From the NCBI RefSeq assembly GCF_000732605.1, contig NZ_JPME01000042.1, positions 1 through 64,000 of the forward strand: DNA of 64,000 nt, written 5' to 3'. Origin of the DNA: Lacrimispora celerecrescens (GTDB taxonomy: Bacteria > Bacillota > Clostridia > Lachnospirales > Lachnospiraceae). This document shows positions 16,135 through 24,980 of the stretch, one piece after another. Under the pieces are notes generated by a model that was not told the origin of the DNA, ran no database searches, and worked only from the letters and a program-made list of their open reading frames with translations. Numbering within the stretch: position 1 is the stretch's first letter; each line of letters opens with the position of its first letter. A program made the position numbers and the translations under genes.

Positions 16135-16239
16135 ACCATGCAATGATTTTATACCTTTTACTCAAATTATTGCAAAGACTTTCTTTCCTCCTTCCGGCAT
16201 AATAACTGTATCGTTCAAATAAAAAAGGAGGATTATAAA

Positions 16240-17298
16240 ATGAAAAAAAGATTTTTAAGCGTGTTGCTGTGTGCATCCATGGCGGCAGTTTCTTTAGCCG
16301 GCTGCAGCAGCGGAGCCAGCAGCTCAACCGCAACCACAGCGGCTCCTCAGACAACGGCTGCACAGGCTGAAACCACAGCAAAGGCAGAGGAAACCACGGC
16401 CAAAGCTTCCGAAACTGCAGGGGAAAAGCTGGTAGTCGGCTTTGCCCAGATCGGTCAGGAATCCGGATGGCGTGACGCAGAGACCCTTTCCATTCAGACC
16501 TATGCGTCTGAAAACGGGGATAAGGTGGAGCTTCTTTTTGCAGATGCGCAGCAGAAGCAGGAAAATCAGATTAAAGCAATCAAGAACTTCATTGAGCAGG
16601 GGGTCGATGTCATCGGTCTTGCACCGGTTGTAGAAACTGGCTGGGATCAGGTGTTTGCTGAGGCGAAAGAAGCAGGGATTCCGATTATTCTTCTGGACCG
16701 GAGAGCAGATGTCGGCGAAGACTTATATGCAACCTTTATCGGCTCTGACTTTATTGAAGAAGGTAAGATGGCTGCAAAGGAAATGGCAAAGCTGATTGGG
16801 GAAAATGGAAAAATTGTTGAACTGGAAGGAACGGTAGGCGCTTCCGCAGCAACGGACCGTAAAACCGGATTTGATGATGAGATCAAGGCAAGCTATCCGG
16901 GTATTGAGATCGTAGCTTCCCAGACCGGTGATTTCACCAGAGCCCAAGGAAAAGAAGTCATGGAGTCTTTCTTAAAATCCAATAAGGATATTAAGGGCGT
17001 TTATGCCCACAATGATGATATGGCTCTTGGAGCAATCGAGGCAATCAAAGAGGCTGGATTAAAACCTGGTGAAGACATTAAGATCGTTTCCATCGACGGT
17101 GTCCGTGGAATCTTTGAAGCAATGGCAGCCGGAGAGGCAAATTGTACCGTAGAATGTAATCCACTGCTTGGACCGCTTTTATTTGAAACAGCAGCAAAGC
17201 TGAAGGCAGGCCAGTCTGTTGATAAATGGGTGAAATCGGTAGATGGCGTATTTACTGCTGATATGGCAGCTAAGGTACTTCCGGACCGCAAATATTAA
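16240..17298 (+). CDS. ytfQ: sugar ABC transporter substrate-binding lipoprotein (YtfQ-like)
   Basis: 352 residues. A signal peptide with lipobox LAGC (Cys at about residue 24) is followed by a Thr/Ala/Glu-rich linker to about residue 65, then a type I periplasmic-binding fold. The mature domain resembles the galactofuranose-binding YtfQ group (GFAQIGQESGWR, DVIGLAPVVETGWD, HNDDMALGAIEAIKEAG, NPLLGP). It captures a sugar at the outer face of the membrane for the permease genes that follow. RBS AAAGGAGG. The gene symbol reflects family resemblance; the actual ligand is not shown by sequence. Confidence 0.88.
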   Translation: MKKRFLSVLLCASMAAVSLAGCSSGASSSTATTAAPQTTAAQAETTAKAEETTAKASETAGEKLVVGFAQIGQESGWRDAETLSIQTYASENGDKVELLFADAQQKQENQIKAIKNFIEQGVDVIGLAPVVETGWDQVFAEAKEAGIPIILLDRRADVGEDLYATFIGSDFIEEGKMAAKEMAKLIGENGKIVELEGTVGASAATDRKTGFDDEIKASYPGIEIVASQTGDFTRAQGKEVMESFLKSNKDIKGVYAHNDDMALGAIEAIKEAGLKPGEDIKIVSIDGVRGIFEAMAAGEANCTVECNPLLGPLLFETAAKLKAGQSVDKWVKSVDGVFTADMAAKVLPDRKY

Positions 17299-17304
17299 AC
17301 CGCG

Positions 17305-17350
17305 GGGTTGTTGCAAAAGTATATCATTATTTTTGCAGCAACCCTTTTCA
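17305..17350 (+). terminator. intra-operon hairpin between binding protein and ATPase genes
   Basis: GGGTTGTTGCAAAA pairs with TTTTGCAGCAACCC (one U-G pair) and ends in a short T-tract, 7 bp after the binding-protein stop. Such partial terminators or stabilising stems often make the binding protein more abundant than the rest of its ABC operon. Confidence 0.6.
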
Positions 17351-17395
17351 TATCAGAGGAAATGCCTCTTAATTGAAAAGCGAGGAGGAAACGCC

Positions 17396-18925
17396 ATGAG
17401 TGCTGGGAATCAGCTTTTGACAGTGAGAAATATATCCAAGGCATTTGGGAAAGCGGTAATTGCTTTGGCTGATGTGCAGTTTGATTTGAATCGGGGGGAA
17501 ATACATGCCTTGTTGGGGGAAAACGGTGCGGGGAAATCAACGCTCATTAAAGTGCTGACCGGAGTGGAAAATAAGGACCAGGGTATCATTGAGATGGACG
17601 GAAGGCAGATCAATCCAAGATCCACTCAGGAAGCACAAAACGAAGGGATTTCAACGGTATACCAGGAGGTTAATCTCTGCCCCAATCTTTCCGTGGCGGA
17701 AAATATTTATATTGGGCGGGAACCGAGAAACCGTTTTGGAACAATTAATTGGAAAAAAATCAATGCCGATGCCAGGGAACTGCTGGATAAATTTGATTTA
17801 CATATAAATGTTACGAAGAATCTGGATCATTACTCTGTGGCGGTCCAGCAGATGGTGGCCATTGCAAGGGCCAGCGATATTGATGCCAAGGTTCTTATCT
17901 TGGATGAACCCACCAGCAGCCTTTCCTCCGCTGAGGTCGATAAGCTGTTTCAAATTATGAGAAAGCTTCGTGAAGAGGGCATGGGTATAGTCTTTGTCAC
18001 ACATTTTCTGGATCAGGTTTATGAAGTCACTGACAGAATCACCGTACTTCGGAACGGAAAATATGTGGGGACGTATCTGACAAAAGAACTGCCAAGAGTA
18101 GAACTGGTAGGAAAAATGATAGGTAAGGATTATGCAGGCCTTAAGGAAGCCATGAATGCAAAATGGCCGGAGGAAGCGGAGAGGCAGGAGAAGGAGACAT
18201 TTATTAAGCTGGTCAATGTCAGCAGTCCCGGAACGGTTAAGGGGTTTGAGCTTACAGTAAAAATGGGGGAGGTTCTGGGTTTTTCCGGTCTCTTAGGCTC
18301 CGGTCGTTCGGAGACAGCTAAGGTTTTGTTTGGAATAGATCCCATCAGCGAAGGCGAAGTAAAGGTGAAAAATGAGATGGCTCACTTACATTCTCCCTTA
18401 GACGCAATCCGAAATGGAATCGCTTTCTGCCCGGAAAACCGGAAGACAGAGGGAATTATCGGTGAGCTTTCCATCTGGGAAAATATCATACTTGCCCTTC
18501 AGGTAAAACGGGGGATCTTCCATAAGATTTCCAGGAAAGAAGCGGAGGAACTGGCAAAGGAGTATATTGAAAAGCTGCAGATTAAAACACCGGGTACAGA
18601 GCAGTTAATCAAGAATTTAAGCGGAGGAAACCAGCAAAAGGTAATTCTTGCCAGATGGCTTGCCACGGATCCGGAGTTTCTGATGCTTGATGAACCAACC
18701 AGGGGAATCGATATCGGAACAAAGGCAGAGATTCAGAAAATCATCATGGATCTTGCAGGAAGAGGGATGGCGGTACTCTTTATATCATCGGAGATTGATG
18801 AAATGCTCCGATGCTGCACCAGGATGATTGTGCTTCGGGATATGAAGCAGGTAGGAGAGTTAAACGGAAAAGAGATATCAGAAGAAGCAATTATGCGGAT
18901 TATGGCAGGAGGTGAAGCATCATGA
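17396..18925 (+). CDS. ytfR: sugar ABC transporter ATP-binding protein, two ABC domains (YtfR-like)
   Basis: 509 residues with two fused nucleotide-binding domains. The first has Walker A GENGAGKS and Walker B VLILDEPTSS. The second is the usual degenerate copy of this family (GLLGSGRSETAK), with signature LSGGNQQKV and Walker B LMLDEPTRGID. This is the RbsA/MglA/YtfR type that powers CUT2 monosaccharide uptake. The start at 17396 follows GCGAGGAGG; the longer upstream frame would overlap the binding-protein gene. It overlaps the permease start by the ATGA arrangement, which suggests translational coupling. Confidence 0.93.
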   Translation: MSAGNQLLTVRNISKAFGKAVIALADVQFDLNRGEIHALLGENGAGKSTLIKVLTGVENKDQGIIEMDGRQINPRSTQEAQNEGISTVYQEVNLCPNLSVAENIYIGREPRNRFGTINWKKINADARELLDKFDLHINVTKNLDHYSVAVQQMVAIARASDIDAKVLILDEPTSSLSSAEVDKLFQIMRKLREEGMGIVFVTHFLDQVYEVTDRITVLRNGKYVGTYLTKELPRVELVGKMIGKDYAGLKEAMNAKWPEEAERQEKETFIKLVNVSSPGTVKGFELTVKMGEVLGFSGLLGSGRSETAKVLFGIDPISEGEVKVKNEMAHLHSPLDAIRNGIAFCPENRKTEGIIGELSIWENIILALQVKRGIFHKISRKEAEELAKEYIEKLQIKTPGTEQLIKNLSGGNQQKVILARWLATDPEFLMLDEPTRGIDIGTKAEIQKIIMDLAGRGMAVLFISSEIDEMLRCCTRMIVLRDMKQVGELNGKEISEEAIMRIMAGGEAS

Positions 18926-19956
18926 GAGAAACCTGGAATCGTTTATCAGAAAAACAGTATTTCCGCCCCCTCATCATTTTTATCATAATTCTGCTCTTTA
19001 ATGGTATTGTCAGCAAGGGAGAATTTTTCACACTCTCCATCGTGGATGGGCATTTATACGGACGTATTATTGACATCGTGAGAAATGGGAGTAAGCTCAT
19101 GATACTGGCTGGCGGCATGACCATGATACTGGCAACAGGCGGTACCGATATTTCCGTAGGCTCTATCATGGCGATCAGCGGAGCCATTGCCTGCAGCATC
19201 GTAAACGGAAATATTTTTCCGTCATTCAATGGGAATGTTGCCGCAGCGATTATTCTTGCAATCCTTGCAGGAACCGTCAGCGGCATCTGGAATGGCTTTT
19301 TAGTGGCCAAAATAAAGATTCAGCCAATTGTAGCTACCATGATTTTAATGGTTGCCGGCAGGGGGATCGCACAGCTGATCACCAGGGGGAAGATCGTTAC
19401 GATTACTTCGGAAACCTATTATTTTATTAATGGAGGTTATATTTGCGGACTCCCATTTCCCCTGTTTATTGTACTTTTCCTGGTTGGCTTTCTCGTGCTG
19501 TTTACGGGAAGAACAGCATTTGGCCTGTTTTTGGAATCAGTTGGCTGTAATCCAACCGCCTCAAAGTATGTGGGCATTAAGGTTGATCGGATGCTGTTAG
19601 CAATCTATACACTTTCAGGAGCATTTGCTGCGGTGGCAGGCTTGATTGAAAGTGCCGGGATCAAAGGTGCGGACTGTAACAATGCAGGGCTGGGGATTGA
19701 AATGGATGCCATTCTTGCCGTTGCAATTGGAGGAACAAACTTAATGGGCGGGCGTTTTTCCATTCCAGCCAGCGTCATAGGTGCATTGATCGTACAGAGC
19801 ATCACAACAACCGTACTGGCGCTGGGAGTTCCGGCCGCCTATATCCGTGTGCTAAAGGCATTGCTGATTATCATCATCTGTTTGTCGCAGTCAAAACAGT
19901 TTAAGGATCTGGTCATTAAGCGCAAAATGATAAACAGAAAGGTGGTTGGCAGCTGA
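18922..19956 (+). CDS. ytfT: sugar ABC transporter permease (YtfT-like)
   Basis: 344 residues with eight to nine hydrophobic helices and the family motif GGTDISVGSIMAISG. It is one of two membrane subunits of the CUT2 transporter. The start overlaps the ATPase stop (ATGA), and the stop overlaps the next start (TGATG), so all three genes are translationally coupled. Having two different permease genes is typical of YtfT-YjfF systems, and this supports the galactofuranose-type assignment over ribose-type systems with one permease. Confidence 0.9.
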   Translation: MRETWNRLSEKQYFRPLIIFIIILLFNGIVSKGEFFTLSIVDGHLYGRIIDIVRNGSKLMILAGGMTMILATGGTDISVGSIMAISGAIACSIVNGNIFPSFNGNVAAAIILAILAGTVSGIWNGFLVAKIKIQPIVATMILMVAGRGIAQLITRGKIVTITSETYYFINGGYICGLPFPLFIVLFLVGFLVLFTGRTAFGLFLESVGCNPTASKYVGIKVDRMLLAIYTLSGAFAAVAGLIESAGIKGADCNNAGLGIEMDAILAVAIGGTNLMGGRFSIPASVIGALIVQSITTTVLALGVPAAYIRVLKALLIIIICLSQSKQFKDLVIKRKMINRKVVGS

Positions 19957-20966
19957 TGGAACAGACAGGAAAAAGAAAAAGAGTTCATATCAATAATATT
20001 TCACTGGTTATCACCGTTGTGCTGTTTATCCTGATGTTTTTGTTTGGTTCTGTAAAGTACAATAATTTCTTATCGCTATCAACCTTTTTAAACCTCTTTA
20101 ATGACAATGCATATTTAATGATAGCGGCGATCGGAGCAACCTTTGTGCTGATAAGCGGAGGGATCGATATCTCCATCGCCTCTACCATAGCTTTTACCGG
20201 CGTAAGTTCCGCATTCCTTTTGGAACGGGGGGTCCCGGCATTCCTAGTAATTCTTCTGATGCTTCTTGTAGGAATCATCGTAGGCTGTACCCAGGGTGCC
20301 TTGATTCATTATTTTAAGCTTCAGCCGTTTATTGTGACTTTGGCAGGCCAGTTTTTGATGCGGGGGCTATGCGTTGTGATCAGTGAACGCTCCATTCCCA
20401 TCAGTGATCCGTTTTTTAAAACCATGGCACTTGGAAAAGTGGCAGTTCGCCTGGGAGAAGCGAAAGCGTGGAACGGGAAAATTTATTACTATGTATTTAT
20501 CCTTTTGATTGTTTTTGCGGCTGCCGTCTATACTCTGAGATATACGAAATTTGGCAGGTGTTTGTATGCACTTGGTGGCGGTGAAACGTCCGCAAGCCTC
20601 ATGGGATTAAATGTTGCAAGAACAAAAATTGCGGCATACGGAATCAGCAGCTTTTGTGCCGCTCTCGGAGGAATCGTGTTCAGTTTTTATACTCTGGCCG
20701 GATTCGGCCTCCAAAATCTGGGCCTGGAACTGGATGCACTTTCATCCGCTGTGATCGGCGGTACCCTGCTAACCGGGGGCGTAGGCACTGTGGCGGGTAC
20801 GGTAGTCGGAGTTATGATAGAGGGAATCATTCAGACAATCGTTACCTATCAGAATTTAAATACCTGGTGGACGAAAGTTACCATTGCGGCGCTTCTGTGT
20901 TTCTTTATTGTAATACAGAGAATCATAGCGATCCGCGCTGAAAAATCAAAGGGGAAGAACGAATAA
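19956..20966 (+). CDS. yjfF: sugar ABC transporter permease (YjfF-like)
   Basis: 336 residues, about nine membrane segments, with the permease motif LISGGIDISIASTIAFTG and the later GVGTVAGTVVGVMIEG. It is the second permease of the CUT2 transporter and probably forms a heterodimer with the YtfT-like protein. The start codon overlaps the preceding stop. The kinase gene begins 86 bp later. Confidence 0.9.
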   Translation: MEQTGKRKRVHINNISLVITVVLFILMFLFGSVKYNNFLSLSTFLNLFNDNAYLMIAAIGATFVLISGGIDISIASTIAFTGVSSAFLLERGVPAFLVILLMLLVGIIVGCTQGALIHYFKLQPFIVTLAGQFLMRGLCVVISERSIPISDPFFKTMALGKVAVRLGEAKAWNGKIYYYVFILLIVFAAAVYTLRYTKFGRCLYALGGGETSASLMGLNVARTKIAAYGISSFCAALGGIVFSFYTLAGFGLQNLGLELDALSSAVIGGTLLTGGVGTVAGTVVGVMIEGIIQTIVTYQNLNTWWTKVTIAALLCFFIVIQRIIAIRAEKSKGKNE

Positions 20967-21052
20967 TATAGCATAATGCAGTTGTAAGAGTCTATTAACT
21001 TCGGTATACTGAATGAAGCAGGCGATATGATATGAAAATAGGAGTGAGAGCA

Positions 21053-22842
21053 ATGAAATATTGGAAGAAACGATTCATGGATATGAAAATTCGTGATAAA
21101 ATGATCAATTCTCATATTTTTATTGCGCTCATTCCTTTTTGCTTTGTCGGAATTTTGGGGATTATCAGCTCAACCAGAGAGGCGGAGCGCAATGTGACCC
21201 AGCATACGTCTCTGCTGGTGGGACAAGTGCAGCATACAACAGATATCTATATAAGCAGCATTGAAAAGACTGCGAATATGCTGATCCGGATTATTGAGCC
21301 AATGCATCTTGGCAGAATCCCATCCGCAGAAGACAGCCGTTGGAAGGAATATGAGGCAGCACTGAAAAACAGCTTTGAGGTGGTAGCGGAAACTCACGAT
21401 GAAATAGCGGGCATTTTTTTTGCTACGGAGCATGATATGTATGTGGGGACCGGGATGTCAAGAATCTCCCGGGACCCGTTTGCAAAAGAGGTCTGGTATG
21501 AAAAAGCAGCGGCATCTCCAGGGGAAATGCAGATCATCAGCAATGTTACCGGAAGGAATATTGTTACGGAGGCGGCCTACAGCGTTGATGATGTATTTTC
21601 AGTAATGAAAGCTGTTATAGACCGGAGACAGGGGAGCGGGTGGGCGTATTGCTGTTTGATGTAAAGCATGAAATTATATCCTCCGCCATTCAGGATGCGA
21701 ATATCGGTGAAAATGGATTTGTATTCGTCCTTGATGAGCAGAATCACTTAGTATATGCGCCAACCAATAAAATCGTCTACCGCATCCGGCCGGAATGGCT
21801 GTGGAATGAAGAAGAGCCTGTGACCGCAGTTACCAATGGGGAGAAGTATCAGATCAGCTATCAGAAATCCGCCTATACCGGCTGGAAAACCGTCAGTGTC
21901 TCGTCTTACCGGGAAATCATGGGCGGAATCAATACCATGCTGATCATGTTTGGCTGGGTTTTGATATTAACAATTCTCACGGTATTTATTGTAGCGGTAA
22001 AAATATCGGAGACGGTCACAAAACCCATTGTCAGGCTCCGCAACTTAATGAAGGAGACGGAAAAAGGCAACTTATCCGTTCGGTTTGAGGGCGATTATTT
22101 AGATGAGGTCAGCGAGCTTGGGCGCCGGTTTAATCAGATGCTAGAGCGAATACAAGAATTGATGGAAGAGGTTTATAAGGAACAGGAAAACAAGCGGAAA
22201 GCGCAGCTTAAGACAGTTCAGGAACAATTTAAACCGCATTTTTTATACAATACTCTGGACACCATAGGCTGGATGGCGAGAGAACATTCCGCTTATGACA
22301 TCGTTCATCTTGTGGATGCTCTCACCAATGTTTTTCGCATCAGCTTAAGCAAGGGCAAAGACTACATTACCATAGAAGAGGAAATCCGGTATATCTCCAA
22401 TTATCTCTACATACAGAAAATCCGTTACGGTCCTAAGGTACAGTATGAAATTCAGGCAGAGGAAGACTGTATGAAGGTGGTTCTTCCAAAGATGATCCTT
22501 CAGCCGTTGGTGGAAAACTCCATTTACCATGGGGTAAAGATGAAGAATGGAGACGGGCATTTGAAGATCACCGGACGGGTGGAAGATGATTGGGTGAGCC
22601 TGGAAGTTTGGGATGACGGAAAGGGCATGGAAGAAGAAAAGGTTTGGGAGTTATCCAGATTGTTAAATGAACCGGGTGAAGCCGGCAGAAACAGGAGCTT
22701 TGGTTTGTTTTATATTAAGGAGCGGCTGCGCATCCGGTACGGAGAGCAGTTCCAGGTATTGGTGGAAAGCAAAGAGGGGCAGGGGACGCGTATTGTTATA
22801 CGAATTCCGAAAGAAGTTCAGAATGATCTTGAAAAAGGATAA
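21053..22842 (+). pseudogene. YesM-like sensor histidine kinase interrupted by a frameshift
   Basis: The first frame (start 21053, RBS GGAGTGAG) gives an N-terminal membrane helix and most of an extracellular dCache-type sensor, ending at a TAA at 21662-21664. The second frame (about 21640-22842) continues without loss: end of the sensor domain (VLLFDVKHEIISS), second membrane helix, HAMP, the His-kinase box EQFKPHFLYNTLD and the ATPase N-box VENSIYHG. The reading frames join in a G-rich stretch (21628-21645), where one base appears missing. Restored, the protein is about 596 residues, normal for YesM. It is the expected partner of the regulator at 14920. The break may be a sequencing or assembly error. 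Confidence 0.85.
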
Positions 22843-22843
22843 A

Positions 22844-24715
22844 ATGGAAAAAAGAACGAAATTACTATTGGTATTACTGATATCGGTATTTGTCTTTTTG
22901 GGATACCGTATTTATAACGGGGCGATTACCCAGACGGTTTATAAAAGCGATGTGGAATATGTGATCGGTGTTTCCCAGGCAAATATGAGGGAAGCATGGA
23001 GAGTAGCCCTGATCAATGAGATCCAGGAGGAGGCGGGAAAGTATCCCAATATCAGGATCGTTACGGCAGACGCTACCTCAAACGTAGAGAAGCAGGAAAA
23101 GGATGTTGACCGGCTTCTGGATTTTGGCATTGATCTGCTGATTATTTCTCCCTGTGATTCCAGCCGTCTGACAAAGAAGGTCAGAGACGTATATCAGGAG
23201 GGAGTTCCTGTGATTGTTATGGACCGGAGCGTGGAGGGCTTTGATTACAACCTGTTTATCGGTCCGGACAATAATCTGATCGGGAAGCAGGGCGGAGAAT
23301 GCGCGGCCCAGCTGCTTGGAAACGGAAAGGGAAAGATACTGGAGCTTCGTGCAACAGCCGGCTCTCTTCAGAGCGAGGAGCGAAGCGAGGGTTTTGATTC
23401 TGTGATCAGAGATTATCCTGACATAGAAAAGACTGTCTGTGATTTAAAAAATGACATGAAGGACCCGGCCTATGATGCGGTTTATGCCATGAAGGAGGAA
23501 CTGAAAGGTGTTTCTCTAATATTTGCCAACAATGATTCCGTGGCCTTTGGAGCATACGAGGCCTTAAAGGACAGGAATCTGGCTGAGAAGATAAAAGTCA
23601 TCGGATGCGACGGCTTTACAGGAGAAAATGAAGGAGTGGATTTGGTCAGAAAAGGAAAGCTGGCGGCAACAATTTCCTGCCCCACGGGTGGTAAAGAAGC
23701 GGTACAATATGCGATTAACATTCTGAGGAAGGAAAGCGGTGTACCCAAACAAGTAATTTTAAGAAGCCATACAATCTATCCCCAGAATGCCGGTGAGTAT
23801 TTGGCGGCTCTTGACAGAGAAAGTATCGACGATGGCAGGAGAATTACCGTAGGATATTCCCAGGTGGGGCAGGAGAGCCAGTGGCGGCTAGCCAATACTC
23901 GCTCGATTCAGGAGGCAGCCAGGGAGTTTAACATGGAGCTTCTTTTTGACAGTGCAGATCAGTCTCAAAAAAAGCAGATTGAAGCGATCCGGAGGTTTAT
24001 TAAGGAGAAGGTGGATGTAATCGTAGTTTCCCCTGTTGTTGAAGCCGGATGGGATGAGGTCTTAAAAGAGGCAAAGGAAGCTAATATTCCTGTAGTAATG
24101 TCCGACCGGAGAATAGAAGCGGGAGACGATTTGACAACCACTTATATTGGAGCTGATTTTTTAGAGGAAGGACGCAGGGCCATGCGCTGGCTGAGAGAAC
24201 ATGTAAAACCAGAGCAGGGGGTTGTCCGCATTTTGGAGCTTCAGGGAAGTGAAGGTGCTACACCTACAGAGGAGAGAAAGAAAGGTTTCTATGAAATATT
24301 GGAGGAGAATCCCCAGTACCAAATTGTATACACGGATTATGGTGATTTCACTTATGAGGGAGGAAAACAGGTTGTCGAGGAATACATAAATAGTCACACC
24401 TGGGATGTGGATATTATCTATTCCCACAACGACGATATGGCCCTTGGAGCAATTAAAGCATTGGAGGCCCATGGATTGAAACCGGGGAAAGACATAACGA
24501 TTGTCTCTGTGGATGCGACGAAAGAAGCGTTTCAGGCAATGATAGACGGCAAGTTGAACTGTGCGGTGGAATGCAGTCCGCTTTTAGGTCCTCCGCTTAT
24601 GAAGGCGATCCGGGATATGATAGCAGGAAAGGAAATGCCTCTTCGGATTATAACAGAAGAAAAGGTGTATGATCAGTCGGATGCGGAAACAGTTATAAAA
24701 ACCAGGGAATATTAA
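22844..24715 (+). CDS. membrane-anchored protein with two tandem periplasmic sugar-binding domains
   Basis: 623 residues from ATG 22844, which follows the kinase stop by one base (AAGGA just upstream; an alternative ATG is 22823). After a basic start comes one membrane helix (LLLVLLISVFVFLGY) without a lipobox, then two type I binding-protein folds of about 290 residues each. The first begins around YVIGVSQANMREAWR, the second around TVGYSQVGQESQWR. The second is clearly related to the transporter binding protein at 16240 (shared VVEAGWDEV, HNDDMALGAI, GLKPGKDI, SPLLGP). With the kinase next door, it probably presents sugar occupancy to the sensor rather than feeding the transporter. That role is inference. 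Confidence 0.85.
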   Translation: MEKRTKLLLVLLISVFVFLGYRIYNGAITQTVYKSDVEYVIGVSQANMREAWRVALINEIQEEAGKYPNIRIVTADATSNVEKQEKDVDRLLDFGIDLLIISPCDSSRLTKKVRDVYQEGVPVIVMDRSVEGFDYNLFIGPDNNLIGKQGGECAAQLLGNGKGKILELRATAGSLQSEERSEGFDSVIRDYPDIEKTVCDLKNDMKDPAYDAVYAMKEELKGVSLIFANNDSVAFGAYEALKDRNLAEKIKVIGCDGFTGENEGVDLVRKGKLAATISCPTGGKEAVQYAINILRKESGVPKQVILRSHTIYPQNAGEYLAALDRESIDDGRRITVGYSQVGQESQWRLANTRSIQEAAREFNMELLFDSADQSQKKQIEAIRRFIKEKVDVIVVSPVVEAGWDEVLKEAKEANIPVVMSDRRIEAGDDLTTTYIGADFLEEGRRAMRWLREHVKPEQGVVRILELQGSEGATPTEERKKGFYEILEENPQYQIVYTDYGDFTYEGGKQVVEEYINSHTWDVDIIYSHNDDMALGAIKALEAHGLKPGKDITIVSVDATKEAFQAMIDGKLNCAVECSPLLGPPLMKAIRDMIAGKEMPLRIITEEKVYDQSDAETVIKTREY

Positions 24716-24831
24716 CAGGCTTTGTTATTCTGCTAAAAAAAATTAAAAAAAGAAAAAAAGTACTTGATTAATTCCCAAAAGTATAGTACTATAATTGTGC
24801 GAATTGATTTACCAATTTGCACAATTAGAAA

Positions 24832-24915
24832 GCAGAAGTGGCGGAATTGGCAGACGCGCACGGTTCAGGTCCGTGTGGTAGCAATACCTTGAGGGTTCAA
24901 GTCCCTTCTTCTGCA
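24832..24915 (+). tRNA. tRNA-Leu(CAG), copy 2
   Basis: 84 nt, identical to the copy at 13572-13655 including the variable arm and anticodon loop TTCAGGT. A promoter-like TTGATT...TACTATAAT stretch lies about 70-40 bp upstream, and a strong terminator follows 9 bp after. Confidence 0.96.
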
Positions 24916-24921
24916 TAGAGA

Positions 24922-24963
24922 TGCAAAAAAGTCCTGTGGAAAACTCCACAGGACTTTTTTGCG
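24922..24963. terminator. bidirectional terminator
   Basis: AAAAAAGTCCTGTGGA and TCCACAGGACTTTTTT form a perfect 16-bp stem with an AAAC loop. A-run and T-run flanks let it serve the tRNA-Leu (+) and the diguanylate cyclase gene (-). Confidence 0.92.
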
Positions 24964-24980
24964 TTATCGGATAAAGCATT

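Noticed and set aside
22667-22843. N-terminal extension of the tandem binding protein
   Set aside because: It lies in another frame of the kinase gene; the membrane helix right after ATG 22844 marks the true start.
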